Part shown: piece by piece, positions 1 through 12,799 of the stretch
Numbering within the stretch: the first letter of the stretch is position 1
Layout: every line of letters starts with the position of its first letter
Assembly: GCF_020184175.1 (NCBI RefSeq)
Contig: NC_065531.1
Coordinates: forward strand, 26,247,213-26,311,212
Length of the DNA: 64,000 nt
Source of the DNA: Aphis gossypii
Taxonomy: Eukaryota; Arthropoda; Insecta; Hemiptera; Aphididae
Direction: 5' to 3'
Program-made: the position numbers and the translations under genes
The notes under the pieces: model-generated
Databases searched by the model: none
Seen by the model: the letters and a program-made list of their open reading frames with translations, nothing else
Told to the model about the DNA's origin: nothing

Positions 1-157
1 ATAATATCATATAATATTAGATGTATTTATGTGCTTATATTTTGAACAAGTTTTCGTACACCATTGTTGTTATAATGGCCACACAGGTAAAAACAGTTTA
101 TTGAGTCCGGCATAGTTGAAATATATGAAAATGTATGTGTTTTTTTATTTTTATTAG

Positions 158-230
158 GTATCGATTTTGCTTTAAAACCGTATCGTCGGTCGGCGCGGGT
201 ATCCCGCGCGAGAAAACGGCACGAGTGTAA
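158..230 (+). CDS. Possible terminal coding exon of a gene entering from the left
   Basis: A pyrimidine-rich tract ending in TTATTAG at 151-157 looks like a splice acceptor. It is followed by an open frame, entered with one base at 158, that runs 23 codons to TAA at 228-230. The stretch is much richer in CpG than its surroundings and ends in the residues GIPREKTARV. No homology is recognised and no upstream exon is visible inside the window. The GC-rich patch could equally be a 5' UTR or promoter read from the other strand. This is a weak call based only on acceptor, frame and composition. Confidence 0.25.
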
Positions 231-3200
231 AATACCGTCCACCCGCCCGCGTCCGTGACGTTATATATATAGATAAATGATATATACATAAATAACATAA
301 AACCTTAGAGAGAATCTGCTGGTAGTTGCCTTTTTCGACTTTATTTTTTCACTATGACCTTTAATGTTTCCCCGCGAAAAAATAAGAAACGTTTTTTCAC
401 CATAACGACCGCGACGTCGGCGCATCGTCCGTTGGAAAATTATGTTATAGTTTATAGTTATAATATACTTCTTTTTGTATAAAATATATATTAATAATAC
501 TACATAATAACGACTATGATACATAATATTATATATATGTATATGTGTTTTTGTCATTCAATGTTCATTTGCATAATAATATACATATTTTGCGCGTGTA
601 CAAAAGTACAATACATGCATATTCTGGTTGATGCGCGTTTTAGCAGACCACATTATTTTAAAATCAAAGTTCGGAGACGAAGAAGACAAAAATAAAACCT
701 CGAAAAACATCAATTATTTAACTATATATAATACATATACAGTTTACCATACCGTCATTAGCCGATGTTACCCATACATATTGTAGCATTAATACAGTAT
801 ACAAGAAAAGAATTGTAATAATATTAAACCTTTAATTACGGCAAACGAATCCTCATACTATATAGCGGTAGGTATGCAAAAACATTATTTAATTTATATA
901 ATATAGCTGGGGCGTATTACGTAACAAGTAATATGTATTGTGTATATTGAACAATATAATACGACAATATACGTATATCCGTCTATTATATTATATTATG
1001 AGTAACCGAGTAAGGGTGATTAGTTGCCAATGTTGTACAAAATAATTAAATATACCTAACTGAAATAGTATGTTTTGGACGAGGTTAGGTCACATAATAT
1101 TATATATATATAATAGAGTGGTGGTGTGCATAAAGTCACATTCGGGGTCGTTAAATCAGAAACGTAATAATTTATATATACTCGTAAATATACGGGGTGA
1201 TCCATTTAACGTAATAGTCGTAAGACACTATCTTATATCAGAAAATACTAACTTTGAATATTATATTCATTTTATATAATTTTAAGTCGATATAAAACAA
1301 CATTTTAAAATTTATATTCCTAAATAAAATATTATTCATCTATGTAAATTAAATTTCAGAGTTAAATAATTAAAGTTTTAATGAGCTGAGTAGTGGGCCA
1401 ACATTTTTTGGGATATCTCTGTAGTAACCACTACGCCACTTCGCTCATTATCATAAGTATATAGGTATACTTATTAAATGCTTACAATTCATAAAATACT
1501 CGTCAAAAATTCAATTTTTAATAGAATTTGTATCAAAATATTTTAAAAAATATTTTATTTTTATTTTTTTGGAATAAGGAATTAAAAACGCTTTGTTATT
1601 AAAATAATAATAAAAATTTAAAGAAATTATTGCAATACAATTAATAGTAAAACATATATTCTTAAAAATGATGTTTTTTAATGATTTAAAATTATTTTCA
1701 AAAAAAACTTTTAACATTTAAAAAAAAAATAAGTGTCTTATGTTAAATGTATCACCCGATGTATGTATAAATGTATATATTTAAACGATATACATATACG
1801 ACTTATATGTATGTAATATGTATCACGTGGACTGCTGCTTTATAGTAAACGATACCTGTTATAACTTTAATATATATATTATATTACAGTGTTTCTATAG
1901 TCCCACAGTCTATTAGGTCTGGGTGCTTGTGATTGTCTATGCCCTGGTTATGAAGTACACATTTATAAATCGTGCGCTTTTCGTGATACACATCACATAC
2001 GTAAATAATGTCAGTAGCTGTCCCCGGAGGTTTCAAGACACCCCTACAACGCTACTGCAGGTCATCCAATATGGGAGTTGCTTTATTCGAAAGCATAATA
2101 TTATTGTTATTTGTTTTCTAGATTTAATCATCCTTAGTAAGGACGTATATAACGGGTACAAATAATAAGTGTGTTAATCTCGCTGATTATTTGATACTTT
2201 CAAAAATTATATTTTGGAAATATGACGGCCGGATAGGGACAAACTTATAACATCTAAGTGTATAGGTAGGTATTGCTTATTGTTCTCATGGTTGGAAAAT
2301 TTCCTTAATTTTATTTAGAGAGGGTTAACTGACACTTTAAAATACTTTATTTACGTATAAAAGCCGTTCAGAATGATTAGGAAAATCATTTTACCTAAAA
2401 CATCATGTGTAAAATCTAAGTGTGATTTATTTTAAATATCCTGTATCTTACACATATACAGATAGTATTTGTAAACTATTACTTAACAAAAAAAGAAAGA
2501 TAGGTACATAAATGCAAGCTTTATTAATCACCAAAATAATTCAAGCAACATATCATATCATTTAATCAAAATTTAAAGCTAAATTTTTTTTTATAAAATC
2601 GACTTATTTTTATTTATGGTTCAACAACATTATAGTTTTAAGTTACTATATATTTATTAGGTATTAATAATAGTGTTTAGTGACCACTTAATGTATTTAT
2701 GGAGAGCTAATTTCTTCCTTTGAACGTCTTGAGGGGTCTTAGGATCCTAAATTCCACCCCAATTTCTGCCTCATAATTGTTCTTCCGGCTGTTTATTGTA
2801 AATATTAAAATGTGTACGTATCTAACCGTTGATGTATAAAATTATGCTGTTTCCTAATATTACTTATGAGTATTATAATGCATAAGTATATTTATTTATT
2901 AGTTAATTACTATTCTATCACTAAATAATAAATAGGAAAAATAGTTCTTATTTATTGTTTTAAACATTTATGAAATTGTAATTTTAAATATTTTTTAAAC
3001 CTTTCTAGATATTTATAATTACTTTACAACAATCGATTTTATTTTTATACACCATGACAAAGAGCTATAATTAAAATTATTTAAAGACATTTACATTTAT
3101 GAATTTTGGCTTCGAATTAATATAATTTATATATTTTCTATACAAACAAAAAGGTAGGCAAGTGAGTACCACTCACGGCACATTAGGTGTCGAATGGGTC

Positions 3201-6200
3201 ACTATTATGGGCGTTTCTGAAATTTAAATTCACTGATATATAATTGTATACAAAAAACAATTTTGAGCAGAAACGATCTATCAGTCTACATTACTCATTA
3301 AGTATAATTCGTGGTAAATTTTTTTTACAATATAGCTATTAAAACTATTTATTTTACTTTTAATATTACGGTAGGTTATGATGTTGTATTTAATCGTTAT
3401 AATAATTTACATTTAAATCCTATTATATCAACTTACATAACTCAAAATTAAAACGTGAAATTTTCATTTTTCTTTAATTTTTTGATTGATTTTTCCTCGA
3501 TTTTGAAATACTATAGTTTTAATTTGCTTTTAAAAACCACCTTCAGAGATTAAAATCAAAACATTTTATCAAAAACTTATTGTGTACTCATACACAAAAA
3601 TATTATAAAATCAATACATTCATTGCTTGCCCTGTTCAAAGTTTAAAAGTACAATAATTACTATATAGTACGATTGAAATATCAAACTATAAATATCAGT
3701 AAAACCAAATCGACAATTAATAGTTAAAATTATAAGTAAAATTATTCTTACACTACACATCAAAAGAATGAATCAATGACTTACAAAATAAATCCAATCT
3801 TAAACATTAATAATTTTATGAATAGATAACAAATTTAAACAAAAATTTTGTAATCTGCAGAGTATGCTGTATTTCTAATGTAAGTTTTTAATTTCCTTAA
3901 ATTGGAAAAACTTTACAGTTTGAGCAGTTGATATTAGACCTACAAACGTAGAGTTGAAATAAATTTTAAGAGTTATCGGTATATTTTTGGAAACATACTA
4001 TCACATCATGTTAATGTTTCAATTGCATTTTAGCCTTTAGGTGATTTCTACTTGGATAATTGTAATTCTTCTTCAATGATACGTTTTTAATCTATAGATA
4101 ATTAAAAAAAAAATTGTTCATCTAGTTTTAAGCTGCAAAAAAAATGGATTATCAACAGCAGTAGACGGGCAAAATGCATATTGATATTGTAAACATTTTT
4201 TGATATTGAACATTAATCAATTTAAAAATGATATAAAAACTAAACCTATAGGCTATAATTCTTCAGTATGTTTAAAATTGAATTTTCATGCAATAAATGT
4301 GTGGTACCTATCAGTAGTATCAACGTGACAACGTCCTTTAAATACTTTTTGTGTTTTCAAAAATGTTATTAAATGTAAATTAGACTTTTGTAGCAACTTG
4401 CATACAAAATACAATTTTAATACATGGTTACATAATTAGTACTTTCACAGAAAACTGAAAGCATTTTTAAATTTTCCTAAAATTTCTGAGAGGATTGCAA
4501 CCCCTTCAGCCATCTCCTATGTGATCTGCTTGCGTAGTTGCGAATACTTATATAACATGTTATTAATAGTTCTATGTATGTTTTAAAACGCCATAGACAA
4601 ACAAAATACACAAAATATAAACCTAATTCAACGTATTATTATTGTTACTTATATATTTTGTTAATGCTCACCGAAAATTAACTCCATGTAAACCGTCATT
4701 ATTAGATTGTTATAATGTCAACTGCAGTATACTACTTAAGGTCAGTTTTAAATCGTTTATGATAATATAAATTATAATTGCATTTTAATCCAAAGGACTA
4801 ATTTATATTCTTGGTAGTTGGTATATGACAGTAAATACATGTAAAATGGTTAAATAACTAATAAATAATATATTATTATTTCCAGTACGTATAACGCTGG
4901 AATTAGTCTCATATTTACGGCAGATTTTGAAATAAACATTATCTACCATATTATATTATGTTCAATTATACATAATATTATTAATAAGTTGTAATCAAAA
5001 TAAAATAAATTCAAGAACTAAAAATTGTTCAAAATGGGAAAAGGGACAGGACATGTTCATAATTTAAAACTTCGGGGAATTAATACCCTTTTCGCATTCG
5101 AGTATTCACGGTCTTATACGCATATAATATAAACTCTGAATGTTGTGTAGGTACCTATTTCTGATGGAAATTTATTATATCCAAACAGGTATCAGTTAAT
5201 TAGGAAATCCATTTACATTTTCATTAAAAAACACTATTAACAATTAACGCTGTTAAATAATATATTCTTGAATCCTTCCTGTTAGTTATTACTAATTATA
5301 CGTATAGAATATAGATGTATATTATAGGTATAGTTACGTAGTCTGAATATTGCTTTTTTGTGAGGGGGGATGCTGATCATCTGTTAAAAATCCACTAAAA
5401 AGTACTAAAATCATTTTTAAATTTGCTTTACATTTCAGGAGAGGGTCAATCTCGTCAACCTCTTTGGGTACGCTATACTCATATTATAAATTAAACATAA
5501 TATGATATAAAGTCACAAATGTAAAATAACATAATCAAATATTATCTCAAACAATAATGTTAGTTTAAATTGTATCGATCTTTTTTACTGGTTATTTAAT
5601 GATATATATTATAATTGTTATTATATTTAACATGTAGGTAAAATGCACATTATTTTTAATATTTATAGTACCTACAGAATACATGCTTATGAAATTTTAT
5701 TTAAGATTTACCTTAAAAAAATTAAGAAAGTCAAATTTTGTGTCCTAAATAATTATATAGTTGTAAATTTAAAACTTATAAGTCTTATTATATAATATAT
5801 ATATTATACCATTATGACATTACCTATATGCATTTAATTCCAACAAAATACAATTTATGGCTCATATATATATATATTATAAATATATAAATAATCCGGG
5901 TAGGATTATTTGCAGTGGGCAATGTCATATAATATAACATTATCAATGTCAATATAATTCAAGATTATTATAATAATATTAGATAGACAACAATAAAATT
6001 TGTTCATCTGGTAATAAAAGTGCAATCACCTTAATAAACAAAAATTCGTACTTAGTGCTTCAGAAAGTTACTAAGATTGTAATTGATATGATCATAACTT
6101 AACGTGTTTTATGTAGCTTTTGCATACACATTATCGTGTTGAAATTTAACCGTATTCAACATAAAATAGAGTAAGAAAGAGATATAACAATATTGTGAAG

Positions 6201-7370
6201 CTTTATCATTATATGAGTAGTTATGACATATGAGCTAGATACTAGATTGTTTACATATTGTGTAAGTGGTATAAATGTATCATGGTTGAATAAATTCACT
6301 CATAATGTATTTTTCACTTTATACGATATTTAACTAGGTAATTTAATAAAATACGAAATTACTACAACTTCACGATCAGCGTAACTCCACGTGTAAATAT
6401 ATTCCAAATTCCAATTAATGTAAGTATTTTCTTAATACGCTTTATCAATTAAATTAAAATATTTAAATCTGACTTGCTCATTGTGATAAACAAATAATGA
6501 ATTTGGAAATTTTTAAATTATTTATCATATTATAAATTTTATAATATAATATTATTGTTTTTATATCGTATAGTAATATATATTTTTCACAATAAACATT
6601 CATTAATCATATTCATATATGTAGGTACATAATAAAATAACTAAGTGTGTTTAATTTTTTACATTAAGATAAATATTATATTATTGAATTATGATTTTTG
6701 TGGGATTCTTATTATAAAAAAAATATTTATCGTAATTTTTTTTTTATATATATACATTGTGTTATACTTTTAAAAACTTAAATTATAAAAGATTTAAAAA
6801 AAATTGTTTGGGTTAAAAATTAAGTTAGTTAAACTGATACAGAGTTAAAATATTTTCTTTAACATCTAAAGTAACAATTTTCTTTAAATATAAAAGAAAA
6901 TTATAATTACCTGCATATTGTACAAAATAAATCAAATGTAGTATTAAATATTGTTTAACACGTAATACCCATTTATAAAAGGTATCCCAAACGAACATTT
7001 AAATATTTTCTTGATATATTTGTATTTGTAATTGTATTTTTTTTAATTAAATTATATTTATTTATTTTATTTGAATTATTCAAAATAAAACACAGATTTT
7101 TGTATAACGGAGTAAAATAAATAGAGAAAGAGAAAGTAAGTGAGAGGGAAAAATACTTATATCAATAATGTACAATATATATATTATAGGTAATGAGTAA
7201 TGACCACCTAATGAATATTCAATATATTGATTTACGATTTCGTTAGTTTAATATTATAGTCTGCGGTATTTGTAACCGATCTACACGATAGGTATAATAA
7301 TAGGTATAATAAACTAAATTAATTTTATAATTTTTCTCGGTATATATAATCTTTTTTGCACTTACCTTCT
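231..7370. other. Long non-coding AT-rich stretch
   Basis: About 7 kb in which no exon with family resemblance or a convincing splice pair could be found. It is dominated by A/T runs, TATATA tracts and simple repeats. The only identifiable item is a tRNA-like A-box patch near 1.4 kb, listed separately. It could be intergenic, or an intron of the gene whose CpG-rich first exon appears to lie at 7.37-7.9 kb on the minus strand. Confidence 0.6.
1385..1450 (-). repeat. tRNA-like/SINE-like fragment
   Basis: Read on the minus strand, this stretch begins GAGCGAAGTGGCGTAGTGG. It contains TGGCGTAGTGGTTA, which fits the RNA polymerase III A-box pattern of tRNAs and tRNA-derived SINEs. No B box (GGTTCGAATCC type) and no cloverleaf follow, so it is not a functional tRNA gene. 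A degenerate SINE head is the best guess. Confidence 0.3.
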
Positions 7371-7900
7371 TTCGGGCGCAACAGAGCATTGCAGCAGACG
7401 ATCGTTTGTTCGTTGATGCTACTCTGGACGTTACCATTTTGCCATAATGCCACCGAGAGATTCAGGCACCCGGAGCACCCGGTCTTCCGAACACGAAACA
7501 CGACATTCCCCTTTCGAAAGAAGTGCGCTTCTATTGGTGCATAGTATACGTTATCACTTTGCGCGTAATGCTTGTGGTGTATATAGGTACCTGTCCTGCA
7601 CACGTATATAATAATAATTCTCGTGCGAAAATATCCTTCGCCGCGAACTCTGATAAAAACACGCGTGTTGTGTTTACAGAGCCAAGAACACAATAATTAT
7701 GGTCATCGTGGCATACTGACTAATCTGGAGCGAAAAGCGCTGGCGCGCGCCGGATGGGTCGATCGATAACCGTACAAAACCGCTTTGCACCCTCCGTGGA
7801 TTTGCGTCGAGGGGTGAGAATATAATAAAAAGAAAAATACCAGTCATCAGTCGCTGTGTAGGTACTCTATATATAATAAAATATGTATACAAAAATACAA
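7371..7900 (-). promoter_or_regulatory. CpG-rich island with orphan first exon
   Basis: A sharp rise in GC and CpG content compared with both flanks. On the minus strand an ATG at 7437 opens 22 codons (MVTSRVASTNKRSS onward) that run into a consensus donor GTAAGT just below 7376, so the block looks like a promoter plus first exon whose next exon lies further left. No partner exon could be identified in 1-7370, and the peptide matches no family I know. The short frames on either strand here are otherwise featureless. It may be the 5' end of a long-intron gene or of a lncRNA. Confidence 0.35.
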
Positions 7901-8440
7901 CAGATGTGTATAATAATATATAGCGATGCCAATACGCACGATTCTCCCACGTGGGTTATATATATATAGGTACCTACCTGTACTTATATATTATATTATA
8001 TATACGACCAAGACATTTTTAATATTTATACGCTCATTATGGTATATATTTTTATCCTCTTAGTTTGCCAAATACCTACCTAACTATATAAGAATTAAGA
8101 ACTATATTATTATACTTTCCGCTATAATAGTACCTAACGGTTTTATGGCTCGCTGCATAATCTCGTTTTGTGGTCTATACAGTAAAAACCGTAAGCGTTT
8201 AATATGAAAACAAACGGCAGTATAATAATATATAATATGCATTTATTTATAAAGTATATAAAATCATTTCGCTTTTAAATTAGAATTATATATAGTTCAC
8301 AAGTTTATAACCATTATATTATACATTTTTTAGTATTATAATATATATATAATATATATTATATGTAACAATTTCAGTCGTTATTTAAGTAGATACATTC
8401 AATAAATAATAAAAAAAAATACGGTGCTCAGTCATCTCGA

Positions 8441-11400
8441 CTAACAATTAGCGAATAATGAAAGAGAGTAGGTTTGGGCGTATATAGTTGTTCCGTCCAC
8501 GTGAATTAAATTCGAATTCTCTGTACAATTAGACCATCTATAAAAAAAACAAACAAAATATTTGTTACTGTAGGTAACTTTTATACGAGTGGGAGACATT
8601 GTCATAATTACCATTACTACATAACTACATAGGTACTTACACGTTTCCTTCGGTGTCGAAAATGGATATTTTGTCCACAACCACATCGATATTACTATTT
8701 AGTCCATACTTTTCATTTTCAGTTTGATAAGCTAATGATTGAAAACTCAATTCAATATTTAAATGTTTTTGCACAGATTTTTCATATGTCGCTACTGAAA
8801 GTCCTTCAGCTAGAAGTCCACCCGAAATATAATCCATATGCCTGAAATAATATGAATTCAATATAGATATAAGTAAAAGACTGGTAAAAACGATAATTAA
8901 TTAATTTTTTAATACAAATAGTCGTGATATTATTAAAACTAAACATGATATCAATTATTACTTTGTTCGGAGCTTAAAGTTTGCTGTATTATCACCATCT
9001 TCTAACGATATTTGCAAGTAGCCTCGAAGTTTAGGTGTTTTGGGGGATAGTAAAACGGATGCCTTGAGTTGTCTCCCTAGAATGAAATATATAATATAAG
9101 CAATTTATTCATTATTATCAGTAAGAAATCAACGAATAACATCCCTTACCACAAAATGGACTTGAATCTCTAGTTGTCAAGTACAGCGGACCACGGAGTT
9201 TTGATTGAGATGCCGCAAAACCCATTGTTACACAATTCGAATCTATGAAAAAGTAGTAGAAAATGTTTATGACACAATTATAAATAATAATTAATAATAC
9301 ATACAATTTTATGTATAACTACTTTTCATTAGAATTGTTTTAAGTTTTAATATAAATAAATTAAAATTGTATTACTATTTTAATTTATATATTTCCCGGG
9401 ATAAGCTCATTTTTACATAAATATATACATAAAATATAAATTTTATATTTAAATTATTTATAGGTTGTACACACTACACTTATATAGTGACAACAATAGT
9501 TAAAAAAGGGTAAATAGAATAAAAAATAACGTAAAAATTAGATATCAACGGAATGTAAAGTTTTTAAATAATTATTACTTTTATATTTATCTGCAGATTA
9601 TAGTTACACATCCTTAAATCAATATTTTCTTTGGCTCATACTAAATAAATTAAAACAACGTAAAACAAAACTTATAAAACACAATGTCGAGTACATCGAA
9701 CGGCGAAAACGAAATTTTACGCATATAACATACTATATACTACGTATAAACTAGTACTACGAAGGTAAGGTTTATACGTAGGTAATGTTCATTTATAAAT
9801 CTCAATTTTATGAAAGAAAAAGTTTATACATAAATTTATTTCTAATATTTCATTGCAAAAGGACTAGTATTTTTTTTCACAAACAGATAAATAATTTTCA
9901 AAATTATCTACGAATTGTCATAATATTTATGGAATATACAAATAAGATGCGCCGTGCACATATATTGCGGTTATAATTTATAGTGCATATTAATATATTA
10001 TATTATATTATTTGTGGCTATGGGTCATATAATAATATATATTTTATAAAAGGACAGGTACCTGTACAATTTGTGGGGAAGCACTCCCCTCTTTGAAACA
10101 TTGACCATCCAGTGTGGCAGGGAAATGCCGTAAACTGACATGCGTCGGGATCTGACACAGCTTTGAGACTTTCCAGGAAGAACTGTAACGCTCGGAGATG
10201 ATTGCATACCACGCTTGAGTTCATCGTGCCCTCTATACAAATATATATTTATGTGTGTGTATATGTATGTATTAAAATAACACATAAACAGTAAGCAATT
10301 TAGCAGGATATCCTGGAAACCCTTGTCACTTTATTCTTATCAAAAAATGTAAAATGATTTTTTAGATAAAAAACTATTGTTTAAATAGATAATATTTCAT
10401 ATACGTATTATGCGTCAAAATGTACATAAAAATAATCCGGTTCGGATTACAAAATGTTTTGTGAAAACCACATTTATACATTAGTAAAAAAATAACATGC
10501 TTGCTTAAAATGCGTCATAAAAGAACCGGAATCGCGTTATTTGATCTAAATAATATATTTAACCTATATATTTTGTACGACTTACCGAACCGGCTTACGA
10601 TTACCGAACCACGGACTTGTTCACAACCTGGTTGATCGAGACCCCCGTTCGGGAAGTAGTCGACGTCACCGATCGGGTTAAACAAGCCAAATCCCTCGGA
10701 CCATATCCTGGCACCGTCTGTGTGCACTACATCGACGAACGCGGCGTCGTCTGCGCTCAATGACAAAAGTGAGGCTGACAACATTTGCCTGAACAGCGGA
10801 GATGCGGGATCCAGACCTGTAGCAGATAACGAAATCGTTCTTTGTATAGTATTATATATTGTATTAAACACACTAAATCGCCCACGAGGTAATGTGATAT
10901 ATTTTAAATTTGTAAAAAGAAAAATTCGATACGTATCAATACGCAGTTATTACTTATTAGTAATAACTAATAAGTTAATACGCGCCAAATAATAGGAACG
11001 CGAGTACTAATACCTACGGATTGGTACGTTTTGCTGGTGTATGGCGTGTATCGCACATATTATATATTAATATATTATATGTCTCGAACGCTCGATGTGA
11101 TTAAACCGATAAGTATTGATAAATTCAAATTTGATCCTTGAAAATCTCGACATAGTAATAGTATTAGGTGTACTTGAGACCCACATCGTTACCTGTAATC
11201 CTGCCAACACGTATGTCGAGTAGCTTCAACGCCTTGCCCGCGAAACCAGCCACATGGGCACCGAGGCTGAATCCAATCATGTGAATCCTGGCCGGGTCAC
11301 CGTTCAACGCCACCATGTCCGTGATCAATATTGCCAGCTGACGTCCGATTAACTGAGTATTAGCGGCCGCAAGTGCGTAACCCGGGCCGGCGGCCCCCTT

Positions 11401-12799
11401 TTCCCAGTCCACGAAAATCACGTTCGCGTCTTCCTACAGTAAAACGTGTTCAATAAAAACAATTTTTATAAAAAAAATATAACGCGTCGCATATACTTAT
11501 AGGTATAAGCGGAAATTCGATGAAATTACTGAGGGGCTAAGCAATATATGCTCATTACACCTATATATGCACTACTGTATACTAGAGAAGCTGTACTTTA
11601 AACTTCAAGCCCCTCCCTGATTTCCGCCTATGCTTATAGGTATACATAATAATATATCTACAGACTAACCAAGTCAAGGAGCGCGTTTCCCAGGAGTTTT
11701 GCCACCTTGTCGTGTCCGCTGCCTTTGAACCCGTGGATGATGATCTTGGTCGGCAGTTCGGGCTTGAAGTTGGAGTTGGCCATTGAAACATGCCGGTCGC
11801 CGTATTTGATCAAAATCAGATCGCTACGATTCTGTCGGGTCATCACCAAAAATTTCGTATCCACCGTGTCCGGCGATTGGGGCGATTTCATGAGTGGTGA
11901 ATAACTGGACCGGGGTATAGGAAAACATCCTACCATGTCTACAGCGTTATTGTTGACGCATCGTTGTACAAAAAAAAAAAAATCAACAAAATAAAAAACT
12001 CATCGGCAAGTCTTATAATATATGATGTATAGCGTGCGACATTCGTAATATAATATGCGTTGCACGTATCGTTAGTCGTTCGTACGAGATGAATAATAAT
12101 TCGGCGATGTTGCAGTTATTTTGAGCCGACAAGTTAATAGTGCTTTTGCTCGTAAAGTCGTCAGAAAAGTATACGTGCAGTGCACGTGTGGTTATATATA
12201 CGTATACGTGTGTTTCGCGACAGTTACTTTTTTGCAAACGCCGTTACTCAAGTCTTAAAATTTGTCATTTTGGTAAAAAATGATCGTCGGTCCTTGTGTT
12301 ACGATGTCTGACGTAAGTTTGGTTATTTTTATTAATATACTTGGGTCAGGCGCATTTTCGGAATATAATATTTTTTATACACAAATTATAAAATATATGC
12401 GTATATCATATATGATTAGTCAAATCAGACATTAAAATGGTATTAAGGTCTTAAAAATTTTTAAGTTCATCTTACCGTAGCAAATTTGTTTTGAAGATCT
12501 CGACTTTTTTCTCTCTTGTCTCCTAGACAAATGGTCCCTGACCAGTTGCATTGCACGCTTACCCAATATATTTGACGGCCAAAAATCATAATTAGAAACT
12601 ATTTAACGCGTTTTATTGAAAAAAAAAATGAAAATGAAAATTCAATTAACACAATAATAAGAAAACAAAAAAAAAAAATCAGTGGTATAATTTAGCGTTT
12701 ACCTTCAGACGCTGCTTTAGTTAGACCCACATGGTCTAAAACCAAATACGCCGCGATGGATATAGTAAAAATGGTTCTGCTATAATGTTTAGTATGCAT
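8441..12799 (-). CDS. Secreted lipase, pancreatic-lipase superfamily (nine exons)
   Basis: Exons 12799-12703, 11938-11670, 11433-11193, 10816-10586, 10232-10062, 9242-9150, 9076-8962, 8841-8641 and 8537-8441 join in phase to 504 residues plus TAG. Residues 1 to about 30 form a signal peptide with hydrophobic core FTISIAAYLVL, so the product should be secreted or luminal. The nucleophile motif GFSLGAHVAGFAG places the catalytic Ser at 178. Asp205 lies in ITGLDPASPLF, and His291 in CNHLRA followed by an ES pair. FVDVVHTDG and YFPNGG are further family hallmarks. The C-terminal part is PLAT-like in position. Neutral lipase or phospholipase A1 activity is expected from the family; the substrate is unknown. 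The end of exon 4 is slightly ambiguous because two donors lie close together; GTAAGT at 10585 was chosen. A candidate AATAAA (minus) is at 8247-8242. Intron 2 carries a MITE. Confidence 0.92.
11504..11632. mobile_element. MITE in lipase intron 2 (8-bp TSD)
   Basis: A 129-bp segment flanked by perfect CTTATAGG duplications (11496-11503 and 11633-11640). Its ends are inverted: ATAAGCGGAAAT on the left against ATAGGCGGAAAT on the complement of the right. GGGGCTAAG/CTTCAAGCCCC follow inward. The 8-bp duplication fits the hAT superfamily. There is no coding capacity. Confidence 0.7.
12280..12312 (+). other. Candidate first coding exon of the sorting nexin, inside lipase intron 1
   Basis: Two in-frame ATGs (12280 and 12304) lead to ATGTCTGAC followed at once by the consensus donor GTAAGT at 12313. 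The exon ends in phase 0. The first recognised sorting-nexin exon at 23622 also starts in phase 0 with an open acidic stretch (LSDSSEPDE), so joining gives MSD-LSDSSEPDE. The sequence just upstream (12000-12280) is richer in CpG than its surroundings, like a promoter. The intron would be 11.3 kb and would contain lipase exon 1 on the opposite strand. This is inference only; a nearer untranslated first exon around 23.1-23.4 kb is the alternative. Confidence 0.4.

Noticed and set aside
1385..1450. Functional tRNA gene
   Set aside because: Only an A-box-like segment is present. No B box, anticodon arm or acceptor stem could be formed.
1923..2165. 80-codon plus frame
   Set aside because: Composition like its flanks, no recognised motif, and no splice or expression signal.
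7325..7693. 122-codon minus-strand open frame
   Set aside because: It overlaps the CpG island, has no homology, and runs past a consensus donor into AT-rich intron-like sequence. Only the shorter exon ending at the donor is kept as a weak candidate.
12013..12237. 74-codon minus frame near lipase exon 1
   Set aside because: The lipase first exon is better explained by the signal-peptide exon at 12703-12799, which fits the phase of exon 2. This frame lies in the intron and in promoter-like sequence.
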